Shown here piece by piece: positions 8,297-17,551 of a DNA stretch of 64,000 bases. The stretch is from Aestuariivirga litoralis (lineage in GTDB: Bacteria > Pseudomonadota > Alphaproteobacteria > Rhizobiales > Aestuariivirgaceae). The notes under the pieces are model-generated. The model was given only the letters and a program-made list of their open reading frames with translations, searched no databases and was not told the DNA's origin. Location: the NCBI RefSeq assembly GCF_015714715.1, contig NZ_WAHS01000001.1, positions 1,674,001 through 1,738,000 on the forward strand. Reading direction: 5' to 3'. A program made the position numbers and the translations under genes. Position 1 is the first letter of the stretch. Each line of letters begins with the position of its first letter.

Positions 8297-9394
8297 ATGA
8301 GCTCGACGTCCAAAGACGAACGCGTAAGGCAAGTGCCCTTGCTGGGGCGGCTACTGAGCCGTCCTGAACTCGGCGCCATTGCCGGCACGGTGCTGGTGTT
8401 TGCATTCTTCGCCGCCGTAGCGGGCACGAGTGGATTGTTCAGTGCCAAGGGCATTGTAAACTTCCTGGAAGTCTCGGCGCAGTTGGGGATACTCGCGGCA
8501 CCTGTGGCGCTCCTGATGATCGCTGGCGAGTTTGATCTTTCGTTGGGTTCGATGATTGGCTTTGCTGGCATTCTGATCGCGATCCCTGCGGTGTTCTGGC
8601 ACTGGCCGGTTTGGACCTGCATTATCTTTGCGTTCGCAGTTTCGGGCATTATCGGCGCAGCCAATGGCTATATGGTGGTGCGCACGGGGTTGCCGTCTTT
8701 CATCGTAACGCTTGGCGGGCTGTTCATGCTGCGCGGGCTGACGCTGGGCATCACGCGTGGCATCTCCGGCCGCACGCAGGTTTCGGGCTTGCATGAGCTT
8801 GCGGCCAACGATCCGCTGAACAGCCTTTTCTCAGGGCAGGTTTTTGCCGGACCGATTGAATGGCTGGCGTCGGTCGGCGTGATCGGGCTGCGGCCTGATG
8901 GCAAGCCTTCGATCAGCGGCATTCCAGTTTCCATCCTGTGGTGGGTGGGGCTCACGCTGTTCTGTGCGTGGCTGTTGTCACGCACACGGTTTGGCAACTG
9001 GATTTTTGCATCGGGTGGCGAGCCCAACGCGGCACGCAATGTGGGCGTGCCAGTGAACCGTACCAAGATTACGCTGTTTGTGATGACGGCCTGGTCGGCA
9101 ACTTTGTTTGCGGCCATTCAGGTTCTCGTCACCGGCTCGGCCGACACTTTGCGCGGCACACAGAAAGAATTCGAAGCGATCATCGCCGTGGTGATCGGCG
9201 GCACATTGCTGACAGGCGGCTACGGCTCGGCCGTGGGCGCACTGTTCGGCGCGCTGATTTTTGGCGTGGTGCAGATGGGCATTTTCTACACTGGAGTTGA
9301 TACCGACTGGTTCAAGTTCTTCATGGGCGCGATGATGCTGATTGCGGTTCTGTTCAACTCTTATGTGCGCAACCGCGCGATGAGGAGCCGCTGA
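8297..9394 (+). CDS. Sugar ABC transporter permease (RbsC-like)
   Basis: Inner-membrane permease of the RbsC/BPD_transp_2 family, 365 aa, with roughly ten hydrophobic segments. Family marks include [16 protein letters not shown] in the first third, the glycine-rich [11 protein letters not shown] stretch, and [13 protein letters not shown] followed by a basic loop, the region that contacts the ATPase. The ATG at 8297 has AGGTTG 6 bp upstream. It overlaps the ATPase gene by one base (TGATG), so the two are translationally coupled. It forms the importer with the preceding binding protein and the following ATPase. Confidence 0.9.
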   Translation: MSSTSKDERVRQVPLLGRLLSRPELGAIAGTVLVFAFFAAVAGTSGLFSAKGIVNFLEVSAQLGILAAPVALLMIAGEFDLSLGSMIGFAGILIAIPAVFWHWPVWTCIIFAFAVSGIIGAANGYMVVRTGLPSFIVTLGGLFMLRGLTLGITRGISGRTQVSGLHELAANDPLNSLFSGQVFAGPIEWLASVGVIGLRPDGKPSISGIPVSILWWVGLTLFCAWLLSRTRFGNWIFASGGEPNAARNVGVPVNRTKITLFVMTAWSATLFAAIQVLVTGSADTLRGTQKEFEAIIAVVIGGTLLTGGYGSAVGALFGALIFGVVQMGIFYTGVDTDWFKFFMGAMMLIAVLFNSYVRNRAMRSR

Positions 9395-10191
9395 TGGTCA
9401 CGCCCTATGTTGAACTGAAAGCCGTCAGCAAATATTTCGGCACAGTGATTGCGCTCAAGGATGTGACTTTCGATGTGCTGCCTGGTGAAGTGCATTGCCT
9501 GCTGGGCGACAATGGCGCGGGCAAATCCACGCTGATCAAGACGCTGTCTGGTGTTTACACGCCGGATGCGGGTGAGATTCTGGTGGATGGGAAACCTGTG
9601 CGTTTTGGTTCACCCAAGGAGACCTTGGATAGCGGCATCGCCACCGTGTATCAGGATCTGGCTCTGGTGCCACTGATGAGCGTGGCACGCAATTTCTTTC
9701 TGGGCCGCGAGCCGGTGAAGGGCATCGGGCCGTTCAAGCAGCTGGACATTGATTACTGCAACCGCACTGCGTATCGCGAACTGCGCGACATGGGCATAGA
9801 GCTGCGCGACCCCGAGCAACCGGTGGGCACGCTCTCGGGTGGTGAGCGGCAATGCCTTGCGATTGCGCGCGCCATTCATTTCGGTGCCAAGGTGCTGATC
9901 CTGGATGAGCCGACTTCGGCGCTGGGCGTGCATCAGGCCTCGATCGTGCTGAAGCTGATTGTGCAATCCAAGGCGCGCGGCATTGGCGTCATTTTCATTT
10001 CGCACAATGTGCATCACGCCTATGTGGTGGGGGATCGCTTCACCATCCTGAAGCGCGGGCGCAGCATGGGTACGCATAGCGTGGACAAGATCAGCCGTGA
10101 TGAATTGCTGAACCTGATGGCGGGCGGCAAGGAACTCGTCGATCTCGAAGCCGAGATCGAGAAGCTGAAGCAAGCGAAAGTGAGCGCCTAG
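9394..10191 (+). CDS. Sugar ABC transporter ATP-binding protein, single-domain (FrcA-like)
   Basis: Cytoplasmic ATPase of the importer, 265 aa. It has one nucleotide-binding domain, not the two of RbsA, and so resembles the FrcA subtype and presumably works as a homodimer. Walker [10 protein letters not shown] is at about residues 38-46, the Q-loop is in [10 protein letters not shown], the signature is LSGGERQ, and Walker B is [12 protein letters not shown], followed by the switch His in ISHNVHH. The usual D-loop Asp is replaced by Gly (SALG, then VHQ), as seen in some members of this subfamily. The stop lies 1 bp before the next gene. Confidence 0.9.
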   Translation: MVTPYVELKAVSKYFGTVIALKDVTFDVLPGEVHCLLGDNGAGKSTLIKTLSGVYTPDAGEILVDGKPVRFGSPKETLDSGIATVYQDLALVPLMSVARNFFLGREPVKGIGPFKQLDIDYCNRTAYRELRDMGIELRDPEQPVGTLSGGERQCLAIARAIHFGAKVLILDEPTSALGVHQASIVLKLIVQSKARGIGVIFISHNVHHAYVVGDRFTILKRGRSMGTHSVDKISRDELLNLMAGGKELVDLEAEIEKLKQAKVSA

Positions 10192-10192
10192 C

Positions 10193-11311
10193 ATGGATCG
10201 CATCGGAGTTGCTCTCATCGGCACGGGCTTCATGGGCAAGTGCCATGCGATGGCTTACGGCGCTGTCAAAGCAGTATTTGGCGATGTGCCGGTGGTGGAC
10301 CGTGCGGTGCTGTGTGATGTGGTTGCCGCTCACACAGCCAAATGCGCAGCAGATTGGGGCTTTGCCAAATCCACCACAGACTGGCGCTCATTGTTGAGCG
10401 ACCCATCCATTCAGCTGATCTCCATCACTTCGCCCAATGGGCTGCACCGCGAAATGGCGGTGGCTGCGCTGGAAGCGGGCAAGCATGTCTGGTGCGAGAA
10501 GCCGATGGCGCTGACGATTGCCGATGCGGAAGCAATGGCTGCTGCTGCCGCGAACGCCAAGGGGCAAGCGACTGCACTCGGCTATGGCTATTTGCGCAAT
10601 CCCGCTTTGCAGTTTGCGCGCAAGCTGATCGCCGAGGGTGCGATTGGCGAGGTGTTTGATTTCCGCGGTTCTGTCGATGAAGATTATATGGCCGACCCGG
10701 CGCTGCCGTGGTCTTGGCGGCTGACGCGCAAGGATGCGGGGCTCGGCACGCTGGGCGATCTCACCGTGCATCTGATTTCGCTGGCACAAGAGCTGATGGG
10801 GAATATCTCCAGTCTTTCTGCGATGGTGGATGTGGTGCACAAGCAGCGCCCGGCTGCGGGTGGCAAGATGGCCGAAGTTGAGAATGATGACATTGCTCAC
10901 GCGCTTGTGCGTTTTGCATCGGGCGCGCGCGGCGTGCTGTCTTCTAGCCGCATCGCGCATGGGCGCAAGAATGGCCTCAAGATTGAAGTTCATGGTTCCA
11001 AGGGCATGCTGTGGCTCGACAATGAGCGGATGAATGAGCTCAACCTCTATGTGGCGGAAGGCCCGCCGGAGCAGCGCGGCTTTCGGCGGATTCTGTCGGG
11101 GCCGTATCATGCGGCATATGGCAAGCTCTGCCCTGCCCCCGGCCATGGCCTGGGCTTCAACGAACTCAAGGTGATTGAAGCGGCCGAGCTGCTTTATGCG
11201 ATCACCGGGCGTAAATCCGAATCGGTGAATTTCGAGCGCGGCATTGGCATTGAAAAAGTGATCCATGCCTTTGCCACTTCGGCGGAAACACATCGCTGGG
11301 TCGAAGTCTGA
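10193..11311 (+). CDS. Gfo/Idh/MocA-family oxidoreductase (second copy in the operon)
   Basis: NAD(P)-dependent dehydrogenase, 372 aa, distinct from the enzyme at 5218-6345. The Rossmann motif is ALIGTGFMGKCHA (residues 7-19) and the EKP motif is at 102-104 (HVWCEKPMAL). The C-terminal domain contains the usual GDLTVHLISLAQ segment, where D and H help in catalysis. Such enzymes often act on inositols, pseudo-sugars or sugar lactones. It is the last gene of the plus-strand operon and ends directly against the convergent dihydroxyacetone kinase gene, with no gap. Confidence 0.87.
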   Translation: MDRIGVALIGTGFMGKCHAMAYGAVKAVFGDVPVVDRAVLCDVVAAHTAKCAADWGFAKSTTDWRSLLSDPSIQLISITSPNGLHREMAVAALEAGKHVWCEKPMALTIADAEAMAAAAANAKGQATALGYGYLRNPALQFARKLIAEGAIGEVFDFRGSVDEDYMADPALPWSWRLTRKDAGLGTLGDLTVHLISLAQELMGNISSLSAMVDVVHKQRPAAGGKMAEVENDDIAHALVRFASGARGVLSSSRIAHGRKNGLKIEVHGSKGMLWLDNERMNELNLYVAEGPPEQRGFRRILSGPYHAAYGKLCPAPGHGLGFNELKVIEAAELLYAITGRKSESVNFERGIGIEKVIHAFATSAETHRWVEV

Positions 11312-12940
11312 TCAGGCTTTCGCCAATCCCTCTAGAAGCAGCGCCACAGCTTCGGCACCGGGATCATTGATGCCGGCGAGATTATCCGCCGAGACATAGG
11401 AACTGCGGCCCGCCTGGGCGCGCGTCATCTTGCCAGTGGCGTTGGCGCCTGTGCGGGCGGCTTGCGCGGCAGCGTTCAAATCTCCGCTTGCTGACAATGC
11501 GGCAAGCGATGGCGCCAAAGCGTCGATCATGGTGCGGTGGCCGGGACCTGCGCCGCCATAGGCCATCATCTTTTCCAGGCCAAATTGCAGCGCTGCCTTC
11601 CAGTTCTTGCCGGTGCTCTGCCCGGCGGAAGAAAAGAAGATGGCCAGCAGCACGCCGGATGAGCCGCCGATGGCATGGGTCATCGCCTGGCTGAGGGCTG
11701 CGAAAAAATCATCCTGCTTGGCCAGCGGCAATTTACCGATATTGGCATGGATGTAGCGCGCGGCGGTGGCGAGAGTGGAGCCTGTATCGCCGTCGCCCAC
11801 CCGCGCATCCAGCGCATTCAACGGCTTTTCATGGGCGATGATGATGTCGCAGGCTTTGGCCAGCGTTGCGGCGAGTGCCGGATTTTTGCTGGGTTTGAAA
11901 GTCTTGATCTTCGACTCTTTCGGCAGCTTCACCAGCTTTGGTTTTTCATGCCGATAGACTTTCGGCCAGACCAGCGGCGAGGCGGGCGATTGCAAGGCCA
12001 CTTCCCATTCCGGCTTCAGCGGCAGCAGGCTGAACGAGAAGCCATGCATATCGAGCGATGTGACGAGATTGGCAGGGCCGCAGACCAGCTTGATCTTTTT
12101 GCCATGCGGGCCAGCCAGAACTTCATTGGTCAACAAAGCCATTTCCAGCGGCGTGGTGGAGCCCAAATTGTTGACCAGCAGCGCATAGGATTTCGCCGGG
12201 CGCGCACGCTTGAACAGCCTGTCGGTCAATGCGCGGGCAGTTTTGGCGGCATCTTCAAAGCCGATCAGTTCTACGCCCGGCTCGCCGTGGATACCGAGGC
12301 CCAGCTCGGCCTTGCCTAATGGCACACGGTCTTCGCGGCCGATGCCGGGTATGGTGCAGGAGCTCAAAGCAAGGCCCAACGATACCGCTGCGTCTGCCAC
12401 GTCCTGCGCGATCTTCGCCACCTTATGCAGCGGCCAGCCTTTCTCGGCGAAATGCCCTGCGATCTTCTCGACGAAGACCACGCCAGCAACGCCGCGCGGC
12501 TGGGCGATGCCGGGAATGGCGATGTCGTCCTTCACGATGACGACTTCAACCTTCTTGCCCAGCGAACGGGCACGTTCGACAGCGAGGCCAAAATTCAAAC
12601 GATCGCCGGTATAGTTCTTGAAGATCAGCAGGCAACCGCCCGGCCCGGTTACCGCCATGATGGCGGCGAAGACGGCATCAATGCTGGGTGAGGCGAAGAT
12701 TTCGCCGGCCACAGCAGCAGTCAGCATGCCAGCACCCACAAAGCTGGCATGGGCCGGCTCGTGCCCCGACCCGCCGCCAGCGATGATGGCCACGCGCGAT
12801 GGCTTGTGATCGGTGCGCATGATCACCTTGATGCCGGGAAAGCCATCCAGCCGTGCCAGCTTGGCGCCGCCGGACGCGCGCAGCAAACCGTCAAGTGCGT
12901 CCTGAACCAGCTTTTCCTTCTGGTTGATAAACTGCGCCAT
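11312..12940 (-). CDS. Fused dihydroxyacetone kinase (DhaK + DhaL), possibly an erythrulose-type kinase
   Basis: ATP-dependent ketose kinase, 542 aa, the size of the Citrobacter DAK fusion. The DhaK domain (about 1-330) has GGGSGHEPAH (55-64) and H218 in LGIHGEPG, the His that forms the covalent hemiaminal with the substrate ketone. The DhaL domain (about 355-542) carries the Mg-ADP aspartates D378, D383 and D385 in NALDARVGDGDTGSTL. Family members phosphorylate dihydroxyacetone or D-/L-erythrulose. The neighbouring dehydrogenases and sugar importer make a C4 or C3 ketose from polyol breakdown plausible, as inference. It is in an operon with the DJ-1/PfpI gene, 11 bp upstream. Confidence 0.9.
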   Translation of the reverse strand: MAQFINQKEKLVQDALDGLLRASGGAKLARLDGFPGIKVIMRTDHKPSRVAIIAGGGSGHEPAHASFVGAGMLTAAVAGEIFASPSIDAVFAAIMAVTGPGGCLLIFKNYTGDRLNFGLAVERARSLGKKVEVVIVKDDIAIPGIAQPRGVAGVVFVEKIAGHFAEKGWPLHKVAKIAQDVADAAVSLGLALSSCTIPGIGREDRVPLGKAELGLGIHGEPGVELIGFEDAAKTARALTDRLFKRARPAKSYALLVNNLGSTTPLEMALLTNEVLAGPHGKKIKLVCGPANLVTSLDMHGFSFSLLPLKPEWEVALQSPASPLVWPKVYRHEKPKLVKLPKESKIKTFKPSKNPALAATLAKACDIIIAHEKPLNALDARVGDGDTGSTLATAARYIHANIGKLPLAKQDDFFAALSQAMTHAIGGSSGVLLAIFFSSAGQSTGKNWKAALQFGLEKMMAYGGAGPGHRTMIDALAPSLAALSASGDLNAAAQAARTGANATGKMTRAQAGRSSYVSADNLAGINDPGAEAVALLLEGLAKA

Positions 12941-12951
12941 CGGCTTTGCCT

Positions 12952-13689
12952 CTATTTCAGGAGCTGTTCGGTGAGTGCCTTCACCATGCGCGGCAGGTCA
13001 TAGGGGAAGCGGGCGGTGATCAGGTTACCGTCCACCACGCAAGGCTCATCCAACACAGTGGCGCCGGCATTTTTCAGATCGACCTGGATGTTCCACACGG
13101 CGGTGGCTTTCTTACCCTTGAGCAAATCGGCGCTCACCAGCACCCATTGGCCGTGGCAGATGGCGCAGGTGGGCTTGCCCTTGGCATGCATGGCGGTGAC
13201 GAAAGCCTTGGCATGATCATCCATGCGCAAAGCATCGGGGTTCCAGCAGCCGCCGGGCAGGATCACGGCGTCATAGTTTTCAGCCTTGGCCTCATCTGTG
13301 TAGCAATCGATCTTCAACCAGCCGGCATTTTCCATCAGGCGGATGGCCAGAACATGAGTCTTGGTGAGCGGCGGAAAGCGCAGGCCAAGGGTGGGGTGGA
13401 AATCGCCAATGCGCGGCGAGACGACATGCACGGTTGCTCCATGCTCGCTGAGCCAGCGCTGGGCACCAAGGATTTCCACCTCCTCGACGCCATTGGTGCA
13501 ACAGATGGCGATTTTCTTGCCTTTGAGCAGGCTCGTGTTTGACGGCGGATCGAACAGGAAGGCATTCAGCTCACGGTTCAACTCGCCATCGGCTGTGGCC
13601 AGCAATTCGGTGGAAATCGATGGCACCGGCGAGGTGGACATCAGTTCCTGCATCCGGTTGAAGGATGCTTTCTGGATGGGGGCGTTCAT
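12952..13689 (-). CDS. DJ-1/PfpI family protein (type 1 glutamine amidotransferase-like)
   Basis: Protein of the DJ-1/ThiJ/PfpI superfamily, 245 aa. The nucleophile-elbow Cys is C178 in AICHGQW, and a conserved acidic residue precedes it in TNGVEEVE (about 66-72). An extra N-terminal segment of about 55 residues comes before the core fold. The family includes glyoxalases/deglycases, chaperones and proteases; the reaction here is not known. It starts at ATG 13689 with GGAGAGACCCCC upstream and leads a two-gene operon with the dihydroxyacetone kinase. A role in clearing reactive carbonyls such as methylglyoxal made during triose metabolism would fit but is inference. Confidence 0.8.
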   Translation of the reverse strand: MNAPIQKASFNRMQELMSTSPVPSISTELLATADGELNRELNAFLFDPPSNTSLLKGKKIAICCTNGVEEVEILGAQRWLSEHGATVHVVSPRIGDFHPTLGLRFPPLTKTHVLAIRLMENAGWLKIDCYTDEAKAENYDAVILPGGCWNPDALRMDDHAKAFVTAMHAKGKPTCAICHGQWVLVSADLLKGKKATAVWNIQVDLKNAGATVLDEPCVVDGNLITARFPYDLPRMVKALTEQLLK

Positions 13690-13808
13690 GGGGGTCTCTC
13701 CTTTGATTCTGTTGCGTCTTGGTGCGCGAATTGATCTGTTATATCAGTCTGCCTTTATTTCACCAACCGGATCAAGTGATAATGCTGTTGATGTTTCGGG
13801 AGGCTGCC

Positions 13809-15128
13809 ATGCTGAGGCTTTGCACCATTATCTTGCTCGCGCTTGCCAGCCCGGCCTTGGCGGATACGCTGACCGGGCCTGCGGCCTTTGGCGACTGGAA
13901 GGCGGACGCGCCGGGAGTGACACGCCATATTCGGGCGGAAGATGTGCCTGCACCTGCGGCGGATACATCGGCCAGCAACCCGGCCAAGCTGGTGCCGATG
14001 CCCGAGGGTGCCACTTTGAAACTGCCGGAAGGTTTCACGGCAAGCCTTGTCGCTTCTGGCTTCAGCCCACGCGTCATCCGCTTCGCACCCAATGGCGACC
14101 TGTTCGTGGCCGATAGCAAAGACAACCAGATCCGGATGTATCATTTCGGTGACGGGCTAGACAAAGCGCCGACCGCATCAATCTATGCCAAGGGCCTGAA
14201 CCGACCTTACGGCATCGCCTTTTATCCGCCGGGGCCGGAGCCGGCTTTTGTCTATGTGGCCAATGCCGATGGCGTGGTGCGGTTTTCCTACAAAAGCGGC
14301 GATGTGGCCGCCACCGCAGCGCCCAAGCAGATTATCTCGGGCATCCCGGCCTCGGGCCACTGGACGCGCGACATTGCCTTCTCGCCTGATGGCAAGCTGC
14401 TCTATGTGAGCGTTGGCTCCAGCGGAAATGTGGCTTCCGACATGCCCGCCACGCCAGAAGATGGACTTGAAAGCTGGATCAAGAATCAGCCGCTGGGTGC
14501 CGCCTGGGGTGCTGAAGCGGGGCGCGCCAATGTGCTGGCCTTTTCACCCGACGGGCAGAACCGGCAAATCTGGGCCACAGGCCTGCGCAATTGTGCGGGC
14601 ATTACCATCCAGCCAGCCAATGCGGATTTATGGTGCGTGGTGAACGAGCGCGATGGGTTGGGCGATAATCTGCCCTTTGAATATGCCACGCATGTTCCCC
14701 AAGGCGCGTATTTCGGCTGGCCCTGGTATTATACGGGCGACCATCAGGACACCCGGCCCGACAGCGAGCGGCCTGATCTGAAGGGCAAGGTCAGTATCGG
14801 CGATGTGCTGATCCAGGCGCATTCAGCGCCGCTGAATATTGCCTTCTACGAGGGCAGCGCGTTTCCGGCTGAATACAAGGGCGATGCCTTTGTCACTCTG
14901 CATGGATCATGGAACCGGGCCACGCGCACCGGCTACAAAATCGTGCGGTTGCTGTTCAGAGATGGCAAGCCGACGGGGGAGTATCAGGATTTCATCACCG
15001 GCTTCGTCAAGAGCGACAAAGAAGTCTGGGGTCGGCCGGTGGGTATAGCCGTGGCACCGGATGGATCACTGTTCTTCAGTGAAGATGGCAGCGGCAATAT
15101 CTGGCGGGTGACTTACCAGGGCGGGTAA
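13809..15128 (+). CDS. PQQ-dependent sugar dehydrogenase-like protein (sorbosone/glucose dehydrogenase family)
   Basis: Exported beta-propeller protein, 439 aa. The frame is open from 13719, but the ATG at 13809 is preceded by GGGAGG at 5 bp and begins a clean signal peptide (MLRLCTIILLALASPALA, cut before DTL). Propeller blades are visible as repeated PDG/PNGDLFVAD-like units (FAPNGDLFVADS, FSPDGKLLYVSVGSSGN, APDGSLFFSEDGSGNIWRV). HGSWNR near the C-terminus is typical of the sorbosone dehydrogenase family. It probably oxidises an aldose or keto-aldehyde in the periplasm; PQQ dependence is a family inference. Its last 16 bp overlap the convergent gluconokinase gene. Confidence 0.82.
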   Translation: MLRLCTIILLALASPALADTLTGPAAFGDWKADAPGVTRHIRAEDVPAPAADTSASNPAKLVPMPEGATLKLPEGFTASLVASGFSPRVIRFAPNGDLFVADSKDNQIRMYHFGDGLDKAPTASIYAKGLNRPYGIAFYPPGPEPAFVYVANADGVVRFSYKSGDVAATAAPKQIISGIPASGHWTRDIAFSPDGKLLYVSVGSSGNVASDMPATPEDGLESWIKNQPLGAAWGAEAGRANVLAFSPDGQNRQIWATGLRNCAGITIQPANADLWCVVNERDGLGDNLPFEYATHVPQGAYFGWPWYYTGDHQDTRPDSERPDLKGKVSIGDVLIQAHSAPLNIAFYEGSAFPAEYKGDAFVTLHGSWNRATRTGYKIVRLLFRDGKPTGEYQDFITGFVKSDKEVWGRPVGIAVAPDGSLFFSEDGSGNIWRVTYQGG

Positions 15129-15637
15129 AATTCGAGCCCGGCTTCCAGCCAATCCGCAGCCTCCAGCACCTGTTCAGTCAGCGGCAGCGCGATATCGACG
15201 CGCAATGACCATTCATCGGCTGCTGGCGGTTCAAGCGTCTTGAGCTGGCTGTCGAGCAGTGAGGGCGGCATGAAATGGTTTTTGCGGGCATTGATCCGCT
15301 CTTGCAGCACGTCGCGGCTGCCATCGAGAAACACGAAGGCCACCGGACGGCCCGCCGCCTTGGCAATATGCTCGCGGTAAGAGCGCTTCAGGGCGGAGCA
15401 GGATGCAATCTTGCCTTCGGTGCCAGCCAGCGCCTTGCCGACTTCCTCCAGCCAAGGCCAGCGATCCGTATCAGTGAGTGGAATGCCGGCGGACATCTTG
15501 GCGATATTGGCCTTTGGGTGCAGCTTGTCGCCCTCGACGAACCACTTCACATCAAGCTTTTCAGCCAGCGCTTCGCCCACGGAGGTCTTGCCGCAGCATG
15601 TTACCCCCATCACCACGCATGCGCCTTGAAATGTCAT
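15113..15637 (-). CDS. gntK: Gluconokinase
   Basis: Cytoplasmic kinase of the GntK/shikimate-kinase-like P-loop family, 174 aa, converting gluconate plus ATP to 6-phosphogluconate for the Entner-Doudoroff or pentose phosphate route. The P-loop is GVTCCGKT (11-18) instead of the common GVSGSGKS. FVEGDKLHPKANIAKMSAGI and LTDTDRWPWL are the gluconokinase substrate-site segments, and CSALKRSYREH follows. The gene lies 60 bp downstream of the MalK-like ATPase on the same strand and may be the last gene of that operon. GAAGGGAGGGC immediately before the ATG is the ribosome site. Confidence 0.9.
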   Translation of the reverse strand: MTFQGACVVMGVTCCGKTSVGEALAEKLDVKWFVEGDKLHPKANIAKMSAGIPLTDTDRWPWLEEVGKALAGTEGKIASCSALKRSYREHIAKAAGRPVAFVFLDGSRDVLQERINARKNHFMPPSLLDSQLKTLEPPAADEWSLRVDIALPLTEQVLEAADWLEAGLEFYPPW

Positions 15638-15697
15638 GCCCTCCCTTCACATCTTTTTATGGCACATACAAGACGGCGGAATGCTGCATGTGAATTC

Positions 15698-16759
15698 CTA
15701 GCGAACGAGGCGGGCACCAGTGTCAAAATCAAAAACATGCAGGCTGTGTGGTGCGGCGGTGAGGTGCAAGGGTTGACCAGCTGTGAAGGGAATGGTTCCG
15801 GGCAAAGCCAATTGCAACACGGTGCCCAGCGCTTTCACGGCAGCATAGCTGGTGGCCCCGGTGCATTCAGCCTGCAGCACGGTCCCCGAGATCATCGCGT
15901 TCTCGCTTGAGGGCGCGAGAGCCAGATGTTCGGGACGGATGCCGAGATGGATTTTGCGACCTGCTGAACCGCCGGGCAGTGCGATGGTCTCTCCGGTTTT
16001 AGCAACGAACCAGTCATCCGCCCATTCGCCTTCCAGCAGGTTCATGGCGGGTGAGCCGATGAAGGTGGCGACGAACGTGTTGGCCGGGCGCTCATAGAGT
16101 TCGAGCGGTGCGCCGACCTGCTCCACCTTGCCGTTGCGCATCACCACGATCTTGTCGGCCATCGTCATGGCTTCGATCTGGTCATGGGTGACATAGATTG
16201 AAGTGACGCCGAGGCGCTTGTGCAGGCTGCGGATTTCAGCGCGCATCTGCACGCGCAAAGCCGCATCGAGATTGGAGAGCGGCTCATCAAACAGAAACAC
16301 CGAAGGCTTGCGCACGATGGCGCGGCCCATGGCCACGCGCTGGCGCTGGCCACCGGAGAGCTGGCGCGGGTGGCGTTCCAGATAATCAGTGAGGCCCAGA
16401 ATTTGTGCGGCCTCTTCCACGCGCGGCTTGATCTCCGCCGGTTTGTGGCCGCGCAGCTTGAGCGAATAGCCCATATTCTGCCGCACCGTCATATGCGGAT
16501 AGAGCGCGTAATTCTGGAACACCATCGCAGCGTCGCGCTCTTTGGGTTCCAGATTGTTCACCACGCGACCGCCGATATGGATCAGGCCGCCCTGCACTTC
16601 TTCAAGGCCGGCGATGCAGCGCAGCAGCGTGGACTTGCCGCAGCCTGAGGGGCCGACCAGCGCAACAAATTCGCCTTCCTTGGCTTCAAGGCTCACATCG
16701 CGCAGCACTTGCACGGCGCCGAAATTTTTGACCAGACTTTCGGCGCGCACTTCCGCCAT
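15698..16759 (-). CDS. Sugar ABC transporter ATP-binding protein (MalK/UgpC type)
   Basis: Cytoplasmic ATPase, 353 aa, of the CUT1 carbohydrate importer class. Walker A is GPSGCGKS (36-43), the Q-loop is in MVFQNYALYPHMTV, the signature is [14 protein letters not shown], and Walker B is VFLFDEPLSNLD with the H-switch in YVTHDQ. A C-terminal TOBE/MalK regulatory domain (about 235-353, with IHLGIRPEHLAL) is present. No permease lies beside it. The nearest CUT1 binding protein and permeases (21715-24751) lack an ATPase, so this protein is their probable partner. It overlaps nothing but follows the SDR gene by 3 bp, in operon with the GH4 enzyme. Confidence 0.92.
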   Translation of the reverse strand: MAEVRAESLVKNFGAVQVLRDVSLEAKEGEFVALVGPSGCGKSTLLRCIAGLEEVQGGLIHIGGRVVNNLEPKERDAAMVFQNYALYPHMTVRQNMGYSLKLRGHKPAEIKPRVEEAAQILGLTDYLERHPRQLSGGQRQRVAMGRAIVRKPSVFLFDEPLSNLDAALRVQMRAEIRSLHKRLGVTSIYVTHDQIEAMTMADKIVVMRNGKVEQVGAPLELYERPANTFVATFIGSPAMNLLEGEWADDWFVAKTGETIALPGGSAGRKIHLGIRPEHLALAPSSENAMISGTVLQAECTGATSYAAVKALGTVLQLALPGTIPFTAGQPLHLTAAPHSLHVFDFDTGARLVR

Positions 16760-16762
16760 GGG

Positions 16763-17551
16763 TCAGGCGCCCGGCAGGATGGCGGTGGACATTTCCGGCA
16801 AGGTCTGGCCTCCATCAATCACCAATGTCTGGCCTGTTATATAGCCCGCCTCATCCGATGCAAGGAAGCGCACGGCATTGGCAATGTCCTGCGGCGTGCC
16901 GAGGCGGCGCAAGGGTACGGCGGCGCGCTGGGCTTCCACAAAGCTTTGCGGCTGATGTTCGAGCACGCCTTCGGTGAGGATGTTGCCGGGCTCCACTGCG
17001 TTGAGCGTAATGTTCCATGGTGCCCATTCGAGAGCCGCTGTGCGCATAAAGCCCAGCACGCCGGCCTTGGTGGTGGCGTAATGGGCATAGCCGGGCGACG
17101 ACACGCGCGGGCCGGTGATCGAAGACAGAAAAATCACCCGGCCTGATTGCTGGCGCTTGAAATGGGTGAAGGCGCATTTGGCTAGCGTGAAGGCGCCGCG
17201 CAGATTGACCCGCATCACATCGTCCCATTCCTGCGCCGAGATTTCTGCAATGCTGGTATTGGGATAGATGGCGGCATTGGCCACGGCTATGTCGAAAGAG
17301 CCGAACTCGCTCACCAGATCCTGCATGGTGGCGCTGACTTGGCCTTCGTCAGTTGTATCCATATGGCGGAAGCGGACGTTGAGCCCCTGCCCTTGCAAAG
17401 TCTTGGCGGCTTTCTCGCCTTCATCAGTCACAATGCCGGTGAGCAGCACTTGCGCGCCGGCGCTGGCCAGTTCCTTGACGATGCCGAGGCCGATGCCACG
17501 TTGGCTGCCGGTGACAAGAGCCACCTTGCCGGTCAAACGAAAATCACTCAC
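16763..17551 (-). CDS. Short-chain dehydrogenase/reductase (SDR)
   Basis: Classical SDR, 262 aa. The cofactor motif is TGSQRGIG (14-21), with NAA at 92-94. The catalytic Ser (S143 or S144 in IFLSSITG) and Y158-x3-K162 (YATTKAG) are all present. The C-terminus (GYITGQTLVIDGGQTLP) is the family's usual end. Its location between a MalK-type ATPase and a GH4 alpha-galactosidase suggests oxidation of a hexose or hexonate, for example a galactose dehydrogenase role, with the downstream gluconokinase handling an aldonate. This is inference; SDR sequence alone does not give the substrate. It overlaps the GH4 stop by 4 bp (ATGA). Confidence 0.88.
   Translation of the reverse strand: MSDFRLTGKVALVTGSQRGIGLGIVKELASAGAQVLLTGIVTDEGEKAAKTLQGQGLNVRFRHMDTTDEGQVSATMQDLVSEFGSFDIAVANAAIYPNTSIAEISAQEWDDVMRVNLRGAFTLAKCAFTHFKRQQSGRVIFLSSITGPRVSSPGYAHYATTKAGVLGFMRTAALEWAPWNITLNAVEPGNILTEGVLEHQPQSFVEAQRAAVPLRRLGTPQDIANAVRFLASDEAGYITGQTLVIDGGQTLPEMSTAILPGA

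Noticed and set aside
10388-11293. Minus-strand open frame (301 codons) opposite the second Gfo/Idh gene
   Set aside because: Antisense frame of a clear oxidoreductase; composition is of the reverse-complement type and it has no domain.
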